Below, one piece after another: positions 46,209-55,033 of a stretch of DNA of 64,000 nt. Numbering within the stretch: the stretch's first letter is position 1; each line of letters opens with the position of its first letter. The translations under genes were made by a program, and so were the position numbers. The notes under the pieces were generated by a model. That model made no database searches, was not told the origin of the DNA, and saw nothing but the letters and a program-made list of their open reading frames with translations. The stretch comes from Terrimonas sp. (lineage in GTDB: Bacteria; Bacteroidota; Bacteroidia; Chitinophagales; Chitinophagaceae): the NCBI RefSeq assembly GCF_003075435.1, contig NZ_QCZJ01000019.1, positions 55,906 through 119,905 of the forward strand. The letters are read 5' to 3'.

Positions 46209-47035
46209 GTTGGATATACATTAATGATCATTTTTTAGAAGAAGATAAAGCTGCGGTTAATGTAAATGATCTTGCCGTACAAAGAGGATATGGTGTATTT
46301 GATTTCTTCAGAACACGTGACAATAAACCTTTGTTTCTGGATGATTACCTTGACAGGTTTTTTAATTCTGCAAAAACGTTGTTTATTTCCCTTCCTGTTA
46401 ACAGGGAGCAATTAAAAAACGTGATCTATGCCTTAATCGGGAAGAATAACATCCCGGAAAGCGGCATACGAATAACAGCAACCGGCGGCTATTCACCCGA
46501 TGGTTACACACCAGCCCAGGGTAATCTCATTATACAACAGCAGCCTTTAATACCGGTTTCAGAAGAAAAAAAAGAACATGGTATAAAAATCATTACACAT
46601 GAATATATGCGTGATCTGCCAGCCGTTAAATCTATCAATTATGTAATGGGAGTATGGTTGCAAAAGCAGGTAAAAGAAAAACAGGCGGATGATGTATTGT
46701 ATGTTAAAAACAATCTCATAACGGAATTTCCAAGATCAAATATATTTATGGTAAATGGCGGAGGGAAATTATTAACACCGGCAAACAATGTGCTTGCAGG
46801 TATTACCCGCAAAAAAGTTTTAGCCTTAGCTCCTGAAATTTTACCTGCGGCCACTGCCGATATTCCTTTACACGAACTGAAAAACGCGGCTGAAGTATTT
46901 ATGACAAGCACTACAAAACGCATTTTACCTGTAGTTGAAATGGATGGAATAAAAATCGGAGACGGAAGACCAGGTGCAATAACAAAGGCGTTATATAAGC
47001 TTTTTACTCAAATGGAAGAGAGGACAATAAAATAG
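46205..47035 (+). CDS. Class IV PLP aminotransferase (BCAT / D-amino-acid transaminase / ADC lyase-like)
   Basis: This 276-residue cytoplasmic enzyme has the class IV plan: DLAVQRGYGVFDFFRTRDNKPLFLDDYLDRF near the N-terminus, the PLP lysine in VKSINYVMG (Lys142), the glutamate in LITEFPRSNIF and the C-terminal AAEVFMTSTTKRILPV. Its short length and the SNIFMV segment fit the D-alanine transaminase / aminodeoxychorismate lyase branch as well as branched-chain transaminases. It starts inside the stop of the DmpA-type peptidase gene (ATGA overlap), so the product of that exported peptidase may feed this transaminase after uptake. That link is inference. Confidence 0.9.
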   Translation: MSWIYINDHFLEEDKAAVNVNDLAVQRGYGVFDFFRTRDNKPLFLDDYLDRFFNSAKTLFISLPVNREQLKNVIYALIGKNNIPESGIRITATGGYSPDGYTPAQGNLIIQQQPLIPVSEEKKEHGIKIITHEYMRDLPAVKSINYVMGVWLQKQVKEKQADDVLYVKNNLITEFPRSNIFMVNGGGKLLTPANNVLAGITRKKVLALAPEILPAATADIPLHELKNAAEVFMTSTTKRILPVVEMDGIKIGDGRPGAITKALYKLFTQMEERTIK

Positions 47036-47044
47036 CCGGATAAA

Positions 47045-47080
47045 AAACCCGGCAAAGATCCGAAGATTTTTGCCGGGTTT
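47045..47080. terminator. Bidirectional terminator between convergent genes
   Basis: A perfect 12-bp stem, AAACCCGGCAAA (47045-47056) and TTTGCCGGGTTT (47069-47080), has T-rich flanks in the minus direction (six T) and a short one in the plus direction. It ends the aminotransferase gene and the susD operon that converge here. Confidence 0.85.
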
Positions 47081-47113
47081 AAAATTAATAGCCCCAGTTG
47101 AAAACAGGTTTTA

Positions 47114-48637
47114 TTAGAAATAAGGTGATAATGCGGACTCATCAGCCGGTAACCCGTAATACGGGTCTAAAATAGTAAAAGCATTATTGGGTGGTACAGC
47201 CCCATCAGGAAAATAGTAGTCCTTAGGGTTAGCTTTAATCCTGGCTCCGTATGGAACAATAATTTCCTGTATCCTGTTAGTTCTCACAATATCAAACCAA
47301 CGCTTATTCTCAAATGCCAGCTCTACTCTTCTTTCTTTAAAAATAGCCTCCCGCATATCTGCTTGTGAAGATGCAGAAGTGTTTGCCAGACCTGCGCGGT
47401 TACGCACCAAATTCAGGTAATCATCTGCATCGCCGGGTCTGTTTTGTTCATTGATCGCTTCTGCCAATGCCAACAGCACTTCTGCATACCTGTATACCGG
47501 CCAGTTGTTACCGGTATTTCCATGCACTGAATGTGGTTTCGCAAATTTTTTGATATAAGGATACACTTTATTGTCTCTCAGGCTCTGGCTAAGTGTAACA
47601 TAAGCTATAGAAGCATCCTTTCTCTGATCATTAGCTTCGTATGCCGCAATAATATCTGGTGTAGGGATATTATTACCTTCTCCTGACAGATCCTGTGGAT
47701 TAGAAGTTTGTGTAATAGGCTGCAGCTCTCCTTTTGTCATTGGTCGTGGAAGAAAATTATATATAAGACTACCGTTATATCCTGCAGCCCCTTCCATGTA
47801 TTGCACTTCAAAAACAGATTCTGCATTATTCTTATTGTCAGAAGTATTTGAAAATGCTTTATCATAAGTGGGCATCAGATTATATTCTCCGCTGGTTACA
47901 ATTTCTTTTAAAACAGTTTCTGCTTCAGGATATTTTTTCTGCCACAGGTATAAATCGCCTAACAGCATTTTAGCACTGCCTGAGGTTACCCTGCCCGGTT
48001 CCTGTGAAGATTTAGGCATCAGCAAATTAGCGGCTTCTTTCGCATCGGCTTCTACCTGCGCATATAATTGTTCTTTACTGGCTAGTTCTGCCGCTGCCTC
48101 TAACCTGTTTCCTACAACAGTAAGGTGTAACGGAGCAGTACCAAAATAACGTACCAGTTCAAAATAAGCAAAGGCTCTTAAGAATAATGCCTGACCTTTT
48201 AAATTGGATTTTGACGCAGCATCAAAATCTACACCATCAATAGCTGCCAGTATCTGGTTGGTACGGGCAATGATCTGGTAGTCCAGCCTGTACTGGTTTA
48301 ACACATGTCCGTTGGTAGTAAGCGTAATGCCTGAAACCGAACTGGCGGAATTTGGCATGGCAAAATCTGCCACATTTTCTGTAGCATCTACCGCGCCAAA
48401 TAAAATATTACGGGGATAGTAGGTGTTATCAGAATGCATTTCACCCAATACCCATGACCTGTCATTAAAAATTGGTCTTAGTGGAACATATGCAGCATTA
48501 ACAGCCTGTTTAAAATCTGATTCATTTTTAAAAAATGTTTCAGATGTTAATGCTGTTTCTGGTTTCAGGTCCAAAAACTTTTTGCACCCGGCAAATATTG
48601 CTGCTGAAAATATGATTATTGCTATCTGCGATTTCAT
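47114..48637 (-). CDS. SusD/RagB-like outer-membrane glycan-binding lipoprotein
   Basis: The ATG at 48637 (MKSQIAIII) gives 507 residues and a lipoprotein signal ending FAGC (Cys18). SusD features include KGQALFLRAFAYFELVRYFGTAPL, a VYRYAEVLLALAEAIN segment and KERRVELAFENKRWFDIVR. It ends in GLPADESALSPYF instead of the WxNPxW tail of the other three, so it belongs to a different SusD branch. It partners the SusC encoded 44 bases upstream, and the terminator at 47045 ends the unit. Confidence 0.94.
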   Translation of the reverse strand: MKSQIAIIIFSAAIFAGCKKFLDLKPETALTSETFFKNESDFKQAVNAAYVPLRPIFNDRSWVLGEMHSDNTYYPRNILFGAVDATENVADFAMPNSASSVSGITLTTNGHVLNQYRLDYQIIARTNQILAAIDGVDFDAASKSNLKGQALFLRAFAYFELVRYFGTAPLHLTVVGNRLEAAAELASKEQLYAQVEADAKEAANLLMPKSSQEPGRVTSGSAKMLLGDLYLWQKKYPEAETVLKEIVTSGEYNLMPTYDKAFSNTSDNKNNAESVFEVQYMEGAAGYNGSLIYNFLPRPMTKGELQPITQTSNPQDLSGEGNNIPTPDIIAAYEANDQRKDASIAYVTLSQSLRDNKVYPYIKKFAKPHSVHGNTGNNWPVYRYAEVLLALAEAINEQNRPGDADDYLNLVRNRAGLANTSASSQADMREAIFKERRVELAFENKRWFDIVRTNRIQEIIVPYGARIKANPKDYYFPDGAVPPNNAFTILDPYYGLPADESALSPYF

Positions 48638-48681
48638 TGCTCTTAGTTTAATTTTAAAGAATTCCATTTAACTCAATCAGT

Positions 48682-51600
48682 CTAGAAATTAAGATTAAGT
48701 CCCAATGTATATGTACGCGGAACAGGATAGTTGGACAGATCAACACCCTGACTCAGGTTACCTCCATCGCCATTACCATCTCCCTGTGCACTTGTTTCAG
48801 GATTAGGACCACCCCAGTAGTTCGTAAATACATATGCCTGTTGAATGGAAGCATATATTCTCGCAGATTTAATTGCCTTGCTTTTTATTCCAACATTATA
48901 TCCGAGGGTAATATTTTTGATCGTAAAGAATGAAGCGCCATCAATAAAGCGGCTGTTCATCCAGTCTCTTTCTATACCGGTATAGTTACCGCCGCCAACA
49001 GTAGTTCCAAAAAATCCTTTACCTGGATTTTCAGGTGATCTGAAACGGTATTTTGCTTCCTCTACCATATTAAATACGCCGTCAAGATTTGCAGTGCTGT
49101 ACAAATGGCGGATCAATAATTTATTACCGTATGAACCAGATCCAACAATAGTAAAATCAAATTTTCCATATTGAATGGTATTGGTAATACCATAAATAAA
49201 TTTAGGAAATGGGCTACCTATAATGGTACGGTCATCATTATCACCTCCATAGGTAATCTTTCCATCTTTATTCAAATCCAGCAACTTAATGGTACCCACA
49301 TTTGAACGTCCGGGCACCTGTGGAGAATTATCAAGATCCTGCTGGTTCATATATACGCCATCTGCAATCAATCCATAAAACTGCCCGAATGGTTTACCCA
49401 CCTGGGTGATATGGAAGGTGCCGTATACCCTGTCAAGCCCTTCAGCAAGCGCAATAACTTTATTACGGTTGAAAGAAATATTAGCATTGGTGGTCCAGCG
49501 GAATTTATTGGCATCAATATTTATAGTATTTATTGCGAACTCATGTCCCCAGAATCTTATCTGTCCGATATTATCGTTGTAATTGGTAAACCCGGACTCC
49601 TGTGCAATCTGAACACTATACAAAAGATTGGTAGTGTTTTTCAGGTAATAATCATAGATGAATTGTATCCTGTTGTTGAGAAATCCAAGGTCTAACCCTA
49701 TATCAAATTGCTTGGTTGTTTCCCATGTAAGTTTTGGATTAGCAAGAGAAGTGACAGCTGCGCCAGTAGCTACAGTAGAGCCAAATACAGCATTAATGGT
49801 ATTATTCACCAATGCATACTGCGTATAGTTCCCGATATTATTATTACCAATCACTCCATAGCTGGCACGCAGCTTCGCGAAGTTTATGGATTTGATACTG
49901 TTAAAAAAGTTCTCGTCTGAAATAACCCAGCCTAAAGAAGCCGATGGGAATGTACCCCACTTATTAGCGCTGCCAAAACGGGAAGAACCATCGCTACGTA
50001 TAGCAGCGGTTAATAAATATTTACCTCTGAAGTTATAAGTTAATCTTGAGAGATATGATACAAGCGACCATTCATTATACGCGTTATTCGTTCCGCCTCT
50101 GTTTATATTGATAGCGCCCTGCAGTGTCGGCAACCTGTCATCAGTATAAGTATCTGCCTGAATACGCGTTTGTTCTGCATAAAATTTTTGATTGGTAAAC
50201 CCTGCCAGTAATTCAAAATTATGCTCACCAAAACTTTTGGCATATGTGGCAAGATTTTCATTCAATAAAGAACGTCCTTCAATATTTTGCCTGATAGATA
50301 CCGCTGTAGTAGGCACTGGCACATTGATTGCGCTTGTGGCAGTAGATGGATTAAAGAAGAAAAACTTGGAGGAAAAGTTTTCAACGTTAAACGTAGATTT
50401 TAGGGTTAACCCTGCTATTGGCTTGTATTGTATATAAGCATTACCAACAAGATAATTATACTTTGTTTCATTTACCAGTTCATCCGCTGCTCTCACCCAG
50501 TTGGGATAGTTAAAGATATTACCTGTGCTGCCCGGAAAGTTGTTATACAACGTGAGTTCACCATTGGCATCACGGATAGGCATCACCGGCCAGGTGTGTA
50601 ATGCATTAAATAAAATCCCTGTACCCCTGTCTCCGTCTGTTCTTGGCGTATTATCAAATACATAAGACGGGGCAATATTAAAGCCAATCTTCAGATTATC
50701 AGTAATTGAGTATTCTGTGTTCATCCTGAAAGAAAATCTCTTGTATTCGTTATTTAATACAACGCCCTGTTGATTAAATACGCCGGCAACAATTGAGGTG
50801 CTTAATTTATCTGTATTGGAATTAATAGACAGACTATAGCTTTGTATGGGGGCCTTTCTTAATAAAGCATCATACCAATCATTGTTTTTGTCTCTGTACT
50901 CAGAAGGGTTTTGAAACTCAACCGGAACAGGCTGACCTGCATCTTCGTAATATTCCTTTTTAAACTGTGCGAATTCTTCAGCATTCATCATTTTTATGCG
51001 CCCTTTTTTAGGCACTTCCTGTATACCGCCATACACACTTAATCCAACAGTTGTTTTGCCTTTCACTCCTTTTTTTGTAGTGATGAGCACAACACCGTTT
51101 GCAGCTCTTGAACCATACAATGAAGTAGATGCCGCATCTTTCAATACTGATATATCATCAATTTCATCAGGGTTCAAATTGGAAATGTTGCCCGTAATCG
51201 GGAAACCATCAACAACATATAGTGGATCACTACCCGCAGTTACAGACACCTGCCCACGAATCCTTACAGACATACCTTGTCCAGGCTTACCGGTGGTTTG
51301 GTTTATCTGTACACCCGCAAGTTTACCCTGCAACTTCTGCGTCATCTGTGATACCGGAATATCTTTAATTTCTTTAGCGTCAATATTCTGAACGGCGCCG
51401 GTTACATTTCTTTTTGTCTGGCTGCCATAGCCTACAACCACAACCTCTCCTAAACCCTTTGCATCTATCGCGAGAGATGCATTCACTTCTGAACCTCCTC
51501 CTATCGCCACTTCTTTTTCAAGGTATCCAACATAAGAAAAAACAAGTATTTTTCCATTTTTTACATTCAATGAGAATTTTCCATTAGGATCTGTTTGAGT

Positions 51601-51780
51601 GGAAATTCTTGTGCCTTTTACATGCACTGTTACCCCGGGGATTCCTGCAGATGAGGCTTCATCTGTAACCGTACCGGTAATTGTCCGATCCTGTGCATAT
51701 GCACAGCATACGATCAGAGACATCGCAACTACAATAGTTGAGATACATTTAACGTAATAGTTAATTTTCTTTTTCAGCAT
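48682..51780 (-). CDS. SusC/RagA-like TonB-dependent outer-membrane transporter
   Basis: This 1032-residue protein has a signal peptide (residues 1-29, ending CCAYAQ), a carboxypeptidase-like domain (DRTITGTVTDEASSAGIPGV), the plug (KLQGKLAGVQINQTTGKPGQ, DDISVLKDAASTSLYGSRAANG) and a barrel ending YTLGLNLNF. No STN domain is present. It is the first gene of a SusC/SusD unit with a predicted leader of about 280 bases from the promoter-like site at 52068-52112. The rhamnosidases just upstream on the same strand suggest it imports rhamnose-containing oligosaccharides. Confidence 0.96.
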   Translation of the reverse strand: MLKKKINYYVKCISTIVVAMSLIVCCAYAQDRTITGTVTDEASSAGIPGVTVHVKGTRISTQTDPNGKFSLNVKNGKILVFSYVGYLEKEVAIGGGSEVNASLAIDAKGLGEVVVVGYGSQTKRNVTGAVQNIDAKEIKDIPVSQMTQKLQGKLAGVQINQTTGKPGQGMSVRIRGQVSVTAGSDPLYVVDGFPITGNISNLNPDEIDDISVLKDAASTSLYGSRAANGVVLITTKKGVKGKTTVGLSVYGGIQEVPKKGRIKMMNAEEFAQFKKEYYEDAGQPVPVEFQNPSEYRDKNNDWYDALLRKAPIQSYSLSINSNTDKLSTSIVAGVFNQQGVVLNNEYKRFSFRMNTEYSITDNLKIGFNIAPSYVFDNTPRTDGDRGTGILFNALHTWPVMPIRDANGELTLYNNFPGSTGNIFNYPNWVRAADELVNETKYNYLVGNAYIQYKPIAGLTLKSTFNVENFSSKFFFFNPSTATSAINVPVPTTAVSIRQNIEGRSLLNENLATYAKSFGEHNFELLAGFTNQKFYAEQTRIQADTYTDDRLPTLQGAININRGGTNNAYNEWSLVSYLSRLTYNFRGKYLLTAAIRSDGSSRFGSANKWGTFPSASLGWVISDENFFNSIKSINFAKLRASYGVIGNNNIGNYTQYALVNNTINAVFGSTVATGAAVTSLANPKLTWETTKQFDIGLDLGFLNNRIQFIYDYYLKNTTNLLYSVQIAQESGFTNYNDNIGQIRFWGHEFAINTINIDANKFRWTTNANISFNRNKVIALAEGLDRVYGTFHITQVGKPFGQFYGLIADGVYMNQQDLDNSPQVPGRSNVGTIKLLDLNKDGKITYGGDNDDRTIIGSPFPKFIYGITNTIQYGKFDFTIVGSGSYGNKLLIRHLYSTANLDGVFNMVEEAKYRFRSPENPGKGFFGTTVGGGNYTGIERDWMNSRFIDGASFFTIKNITLGYNVGIKSKAIKSARIYASIQQAYVFTNYWGGPNPETSAQGDGNGDGGNLSQGVDLSNYPVPRTYTLGLNLNF

Positions 51781-52067
51781 GGCAATTTTTATTAGTATGA
51801 AAAATAGAAACCCTTCAGAAGTATTAATGTGATAATCTTCTGATTAATAACAGATGAGCTTTAAGCTAATAAAGTCAGCAAGAATTTGTAGAAGAGAACG
51901 GATATGTATTGTGTAAGGATAAAAATCAAATTGCTTACAAAAGCTCTCTCTGGCAAAAAATAAGATGGAAATTATTCAACAAAATTTCAGGAAGAAGAAA
52001 TTACTTTTCTCATATCAGGCAGTTTTAGTCGTTAATAATATTTCAATCGTTTTTTAAACGTGTTAAA
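51781..52067 (-). other. Long 5' leader of the susC gene, no coding content seen
   Basis: If transcription starts just below the -7 element at 52068-52075, the susC mRNA has about 280 bases of leader. The DNA is AT-rich with no open frame of note. A long leader could hold post-transcriptional control, but I found no known riboswitch pattern. Confidence 0.35.
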
Positions 52068-52112
52068 CAAATGTAAAAATGACATTTTACTTGACCATCC
52101 TGTTCTATGCTG
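52068..52112 (-). promoter_or_regulatory. Putative activator site plus -7 element for susC
   Basis: The minus strand reads CAGCATAGAA (52103-52112), CAGGATGG (52095-52102), 19 bases, then TACATTTG (52068-52075), an exact TAnnTTTG. The two CAG units form a direct repeat of 10-bp period. Confidence 0.65.
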
Positions 52113-52128
52113 GTTTTGTAGATGTTTT

Positions 52129-54966
52129 TTACTCGTTTATCATGATATTATGGTTACCCGACCCAAGACTTATACTAATGAGCTCTTCTATCTTCCCGGT
52201 GCTGCGATGATTAAATTCATTAATTGGCCTGTTATTGATACGAATGTGTTTAGCGGGAGCGGAAGGTATTACAACCTCAGCATCTGTATTAACAGGAACG
52301 GATACACGAAGTATTAATTTTCCATTTTCTTTCTTCCATGATGACCGTATTTCACCGTTAATGGAGTGATACGATGCATTAACATAATTTATTCCCGAAG
52401 AGGCTATTTCCGGTTTAATGATAAATGTTCTGAACCCTGCATCTGCTGGACTAATGCCTGCCATGTTCTGAAACATCCATTCACATACCGCACCAAAGGC
52501 ATAATGATTGAATGAGTTCATGCTTGCATTATGCCTGAACCCTTCTCCTTTAATATAACTATCCCATCTTTCCCAAATGGTGGTAGCACCATTCACTACT
52601 TCAAAACCCAGGGAAGGATATGCCGTATCTTTCAACAACATATAAGCCAGCTCACTGTTATGTGTAGCCGAAAGTGCGGGAAACATGGGTTTGAAGCCCA
52701 AAAAGCCGGTACTGATCTGGTTATTATTTTCCGCAACCAGCTCTTTTAAATAATTGCCTGCTTTTACAACATTATCTTCGGATAGAATTTGCAGGTATAT
52801 AGCGTTGGCATATGCCGTTTGTGTATGTCCTGAAAAACCGAGACTTCCATCTACATATCCTTTCCCATCGCCATATGCAGCCGCATTTGTTTTTAATTTT
52901 CCATCGGTATCCATATAATGAGCAGCAAAGGCAGTTTTAATTTTTTTTGAGATATTCCTGTAATGTTCAGCCTTTTCCATATTTCCAATACCGTCTGCCA
53001 TTTCCGCCATCAATAATGCGCAATAGTTATAGTACATAGTTGCCAACATGTCTGGTGGTGTTTTTTTACCTACTGAAAGCCAGTCGCCAAAACCTCCCTT
53101 TGGATCTACTTCTTCAAAACTAGCTTCAGGAAAAACATATTTTCCTTTGCCCTTTGTTTCAAGAAAGCTCATATATTTTTCCATATATGGCCATGCTTCT
53201 TTTATGATTCTTGTATCTCCATACATTTTATAAATATTGTAAGGGCATACAATACCAGCTTCTGCCCAACCCGGCGAATAGGTATCTGACTTACGGATGG
53301 TTGCCACACCGTTTTCAGAAGGTATAGGCGCGTATACGGGATATGCGCCATTGCTCCACTGCGCATCGTTCAGATCTGTTATCCATTTTGTATGAAAGGC
53401 TGCGATATCATTATTAAATGCTGCGGAACGCATATATATCTGCGCATCGCCCGTCCAGCCAAGACGTTCGTCCCTTTGCGGGCAATCGGTTGGTATATCA
53501 ACATAATTAGAGCGTTGCGTCCACACAATATTTTTATACAGTTGGTTCAGCATGGCATTATCGGTTTCAAAATTTCCTGCAGTTGGTGTAGCGGAACTTA
53601 ACACCATACCCTTTATGTCATTAACCGATGGCTTATGGTTTAAACCTGATAATTCAGCATAACGAAATCCATGATAAGTAAATGCAGGCATCCATGTTTC
53701 CGGCTTGCCTTCACCTTTAAAAATATATGTGTCAGTTGCCCTTGCACGGCGAAGATTTTCTGTAACCAGCCTTCCATCTGTATGCAACATTTCACCATAT
53801 CTCAGCACAACGCTATCTCCTCTATTTCCATTTAATGTAAATTTTATCAATCCTGAAAAATTCTGTCCAAGATCAATAATATATTTTCCATTATTTTCAA
53901 TTACAGACAATGGTTTCAGCTCTTCAATAATTTTTACCGGGTTGCCTGGATATAATTGTAAAAGAGCCGCATTTTTATTATCTGTATATACCTGCTGCCA
54001 TTGGGCGTCATCAAAACCTCCTGTATTCCATCCTTTCCATTCACGTCTCGCATCATATCTTTCCCCATTAAGTATATCTGCCTCACGTATTGCACCAGAA
54101 GAAGCTTTCCACGAGCCATCTGTTATAATCGTTTCCTTTCGTCCGTCTTTGTATTCAATCTCTACCTGGGCCTTCAGGAGGGGAACCTTTCCATAAAAAC
54201 CATAGGTAGTTGGTGAACCTACCAGTAACGCATACCCCAAATAACCGGCGTACCATCCATTTGCAACAATTGCTCCCAATACATTTTTCCCCTTTGTTAT
54301 GTCCTTTGTTACATCATATACGTTATAATAAACTCGTTTATTATAATCAGTCCATCCCGGAGCAAAATAGTCATCCCCTATTCTTTTACCATTAATGTAA
54401 AACTCATATATCCCAAGCGATGAAACATACAGGTTTGCTTTTTTAATTTCATTTATTACTTGTGCTTCCTTACGCATATATGCAGCAGGAGGTAAATGAT
54501 ATTCCTTATCTATCGATTCATTATTTAAATCAAATCCTATCCACGAAGCTTTCCAATCCGATTGTTTCAAAAGCGCTGTACTAAAGCTTGCAGCCTTGCT
54601 CCATTTGCCCGCAACCCCTTTCTTATCCCAACTGCGAACCTTCCAATAATACTTTTTGTCAGACTGCAGTAACTTACCGTTATACTCAACCTGGTTAGTT
54701 ATATTGTTATTTACTTTTCCTGAAGTCCACACATCACCTTTGTTAGATTGTAGTATCTGTTCAGAAGATGCTACAATAAGCTCCCATGCAGTTTGCACCT
54801 GGTTATTAACCGAGGATGTTAACTCCCAGCTAAATCTTGGTTTTTCCACATCCGTAAATGCATTGGGCTTATATTCCACCCTTAGATTTACTGCTGCAAT
54901 ATCTGACTGAGCATAACTCATTAAGGCCAACAATGCGGCAACTGTAAGCAGAAATATCTTTTTCAT
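52129..54966 (-). CDS. Alpha-L-rhamnosidase, GH78
   Basis: This 945-residue secreted enzyme has a signal peptide (residues 1-19, ending MSYAQ). GH78 landmarks are in order: an N-terminal fibronectin-like segment (EKPRFSWELTS), a carbohydrate-binding domain (KKANLYVSSLGIYEFYINGKRIGDD), then the (alpha/alpha)6 catalytic barrel with DCPQRDERLGWTGDAQ at 494-509, where Glu500 is the expected general acid, and SDTYSPGWAEAGIVCPY. The late GATTIWERWDSY segment supplies another conserved Glu. It removes terminal alpha-L-rhamnose. It follows the second rhamnosidase-like gene after 67 bases and is probably co-transcribed with it. Confidence 0.96.
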   Translation of the reverse strand: MKKIFLLTVAALLALMSYAQSDIAAVNLRVEYKPNAFTDVEKPRFSWELTSSVNNQVQTAWELIVASSEQILQSNKGDVWTSGKVNNNITNQVEYNGKLLQSDKKYYWKVRSWDKKGVAGKWSKAASFSTALLKQSDWKASWIGFDLNNESIDKEYHLPPAAYMRKEAQVINEIKKANLYVSSLGIYEFYINGKRIGDDYFAPGWTDYNKRVYYNVYDVTKDITKGKNVLGAIVANGWYAGYLGYALLVGSPTTYGFYGKVPLLKAQVEIEYKDGRKETIITDGSWKASSGAIREADILNGERYDARREWKGWNTGGFDDAQWQQVYTDNKNAALLQLYPGNPVKIIEELKPLSVIENNGKYIIDLGQNFSGLIKFTLNGNRGDSVVLRYGEMLHTDGRLVTENLRRARATDTYIFKGEGKPETWMPAFTYHGFRYAELSGLNHKPSVNDIKGMVLSSATPTAGNFETDNAMLNQLYKNIVWTQRSNYVDIPTDCPQRDERLGWTGDAQIYMRSAAFNNDIAAFHTKWITDLNDAQWSNGAYPVYAPIPSENGVATIRKSDTYSPGWAEAGIVCPYNIYKMYGDTRIIKEAWPYMEKYMSFLETKGKGKYVFPEASFEEVDPKGGFGDWLSVGKKTPPDMLATMYYNYCALLMAEMADGIGNMEKAEHYRNISKKIKTAFAAHYMDTDGKLKTNAAAYGDGKGYVDGSLGFSGHTQTAYANAIYLQILSEDNVVKAGNYLKELVAENNNQISTGFLGFKPMFPALSATHNSELAYMLLKDTAYPSLGFEVVNGATTIWERWDSYIKGEGFRHNASMNSFNHYAFGAVCEWMFQNMAGISPADAGFRTFIIKPEIASSGINYVNASYHSINGEIRSSWKKENGKLILRVSVPVNTDAEVVIPSAPAKHIRINNRPINEFNHRSTGKIEELISISLGSGNHNIMINE

Positions 54967-55033
54967 AATTATTTATTTTATACAAGGCCCTGGCCGAAGA
55001 CAGTTAGAGTAGGGTCAACCTGCCTGCTATATA

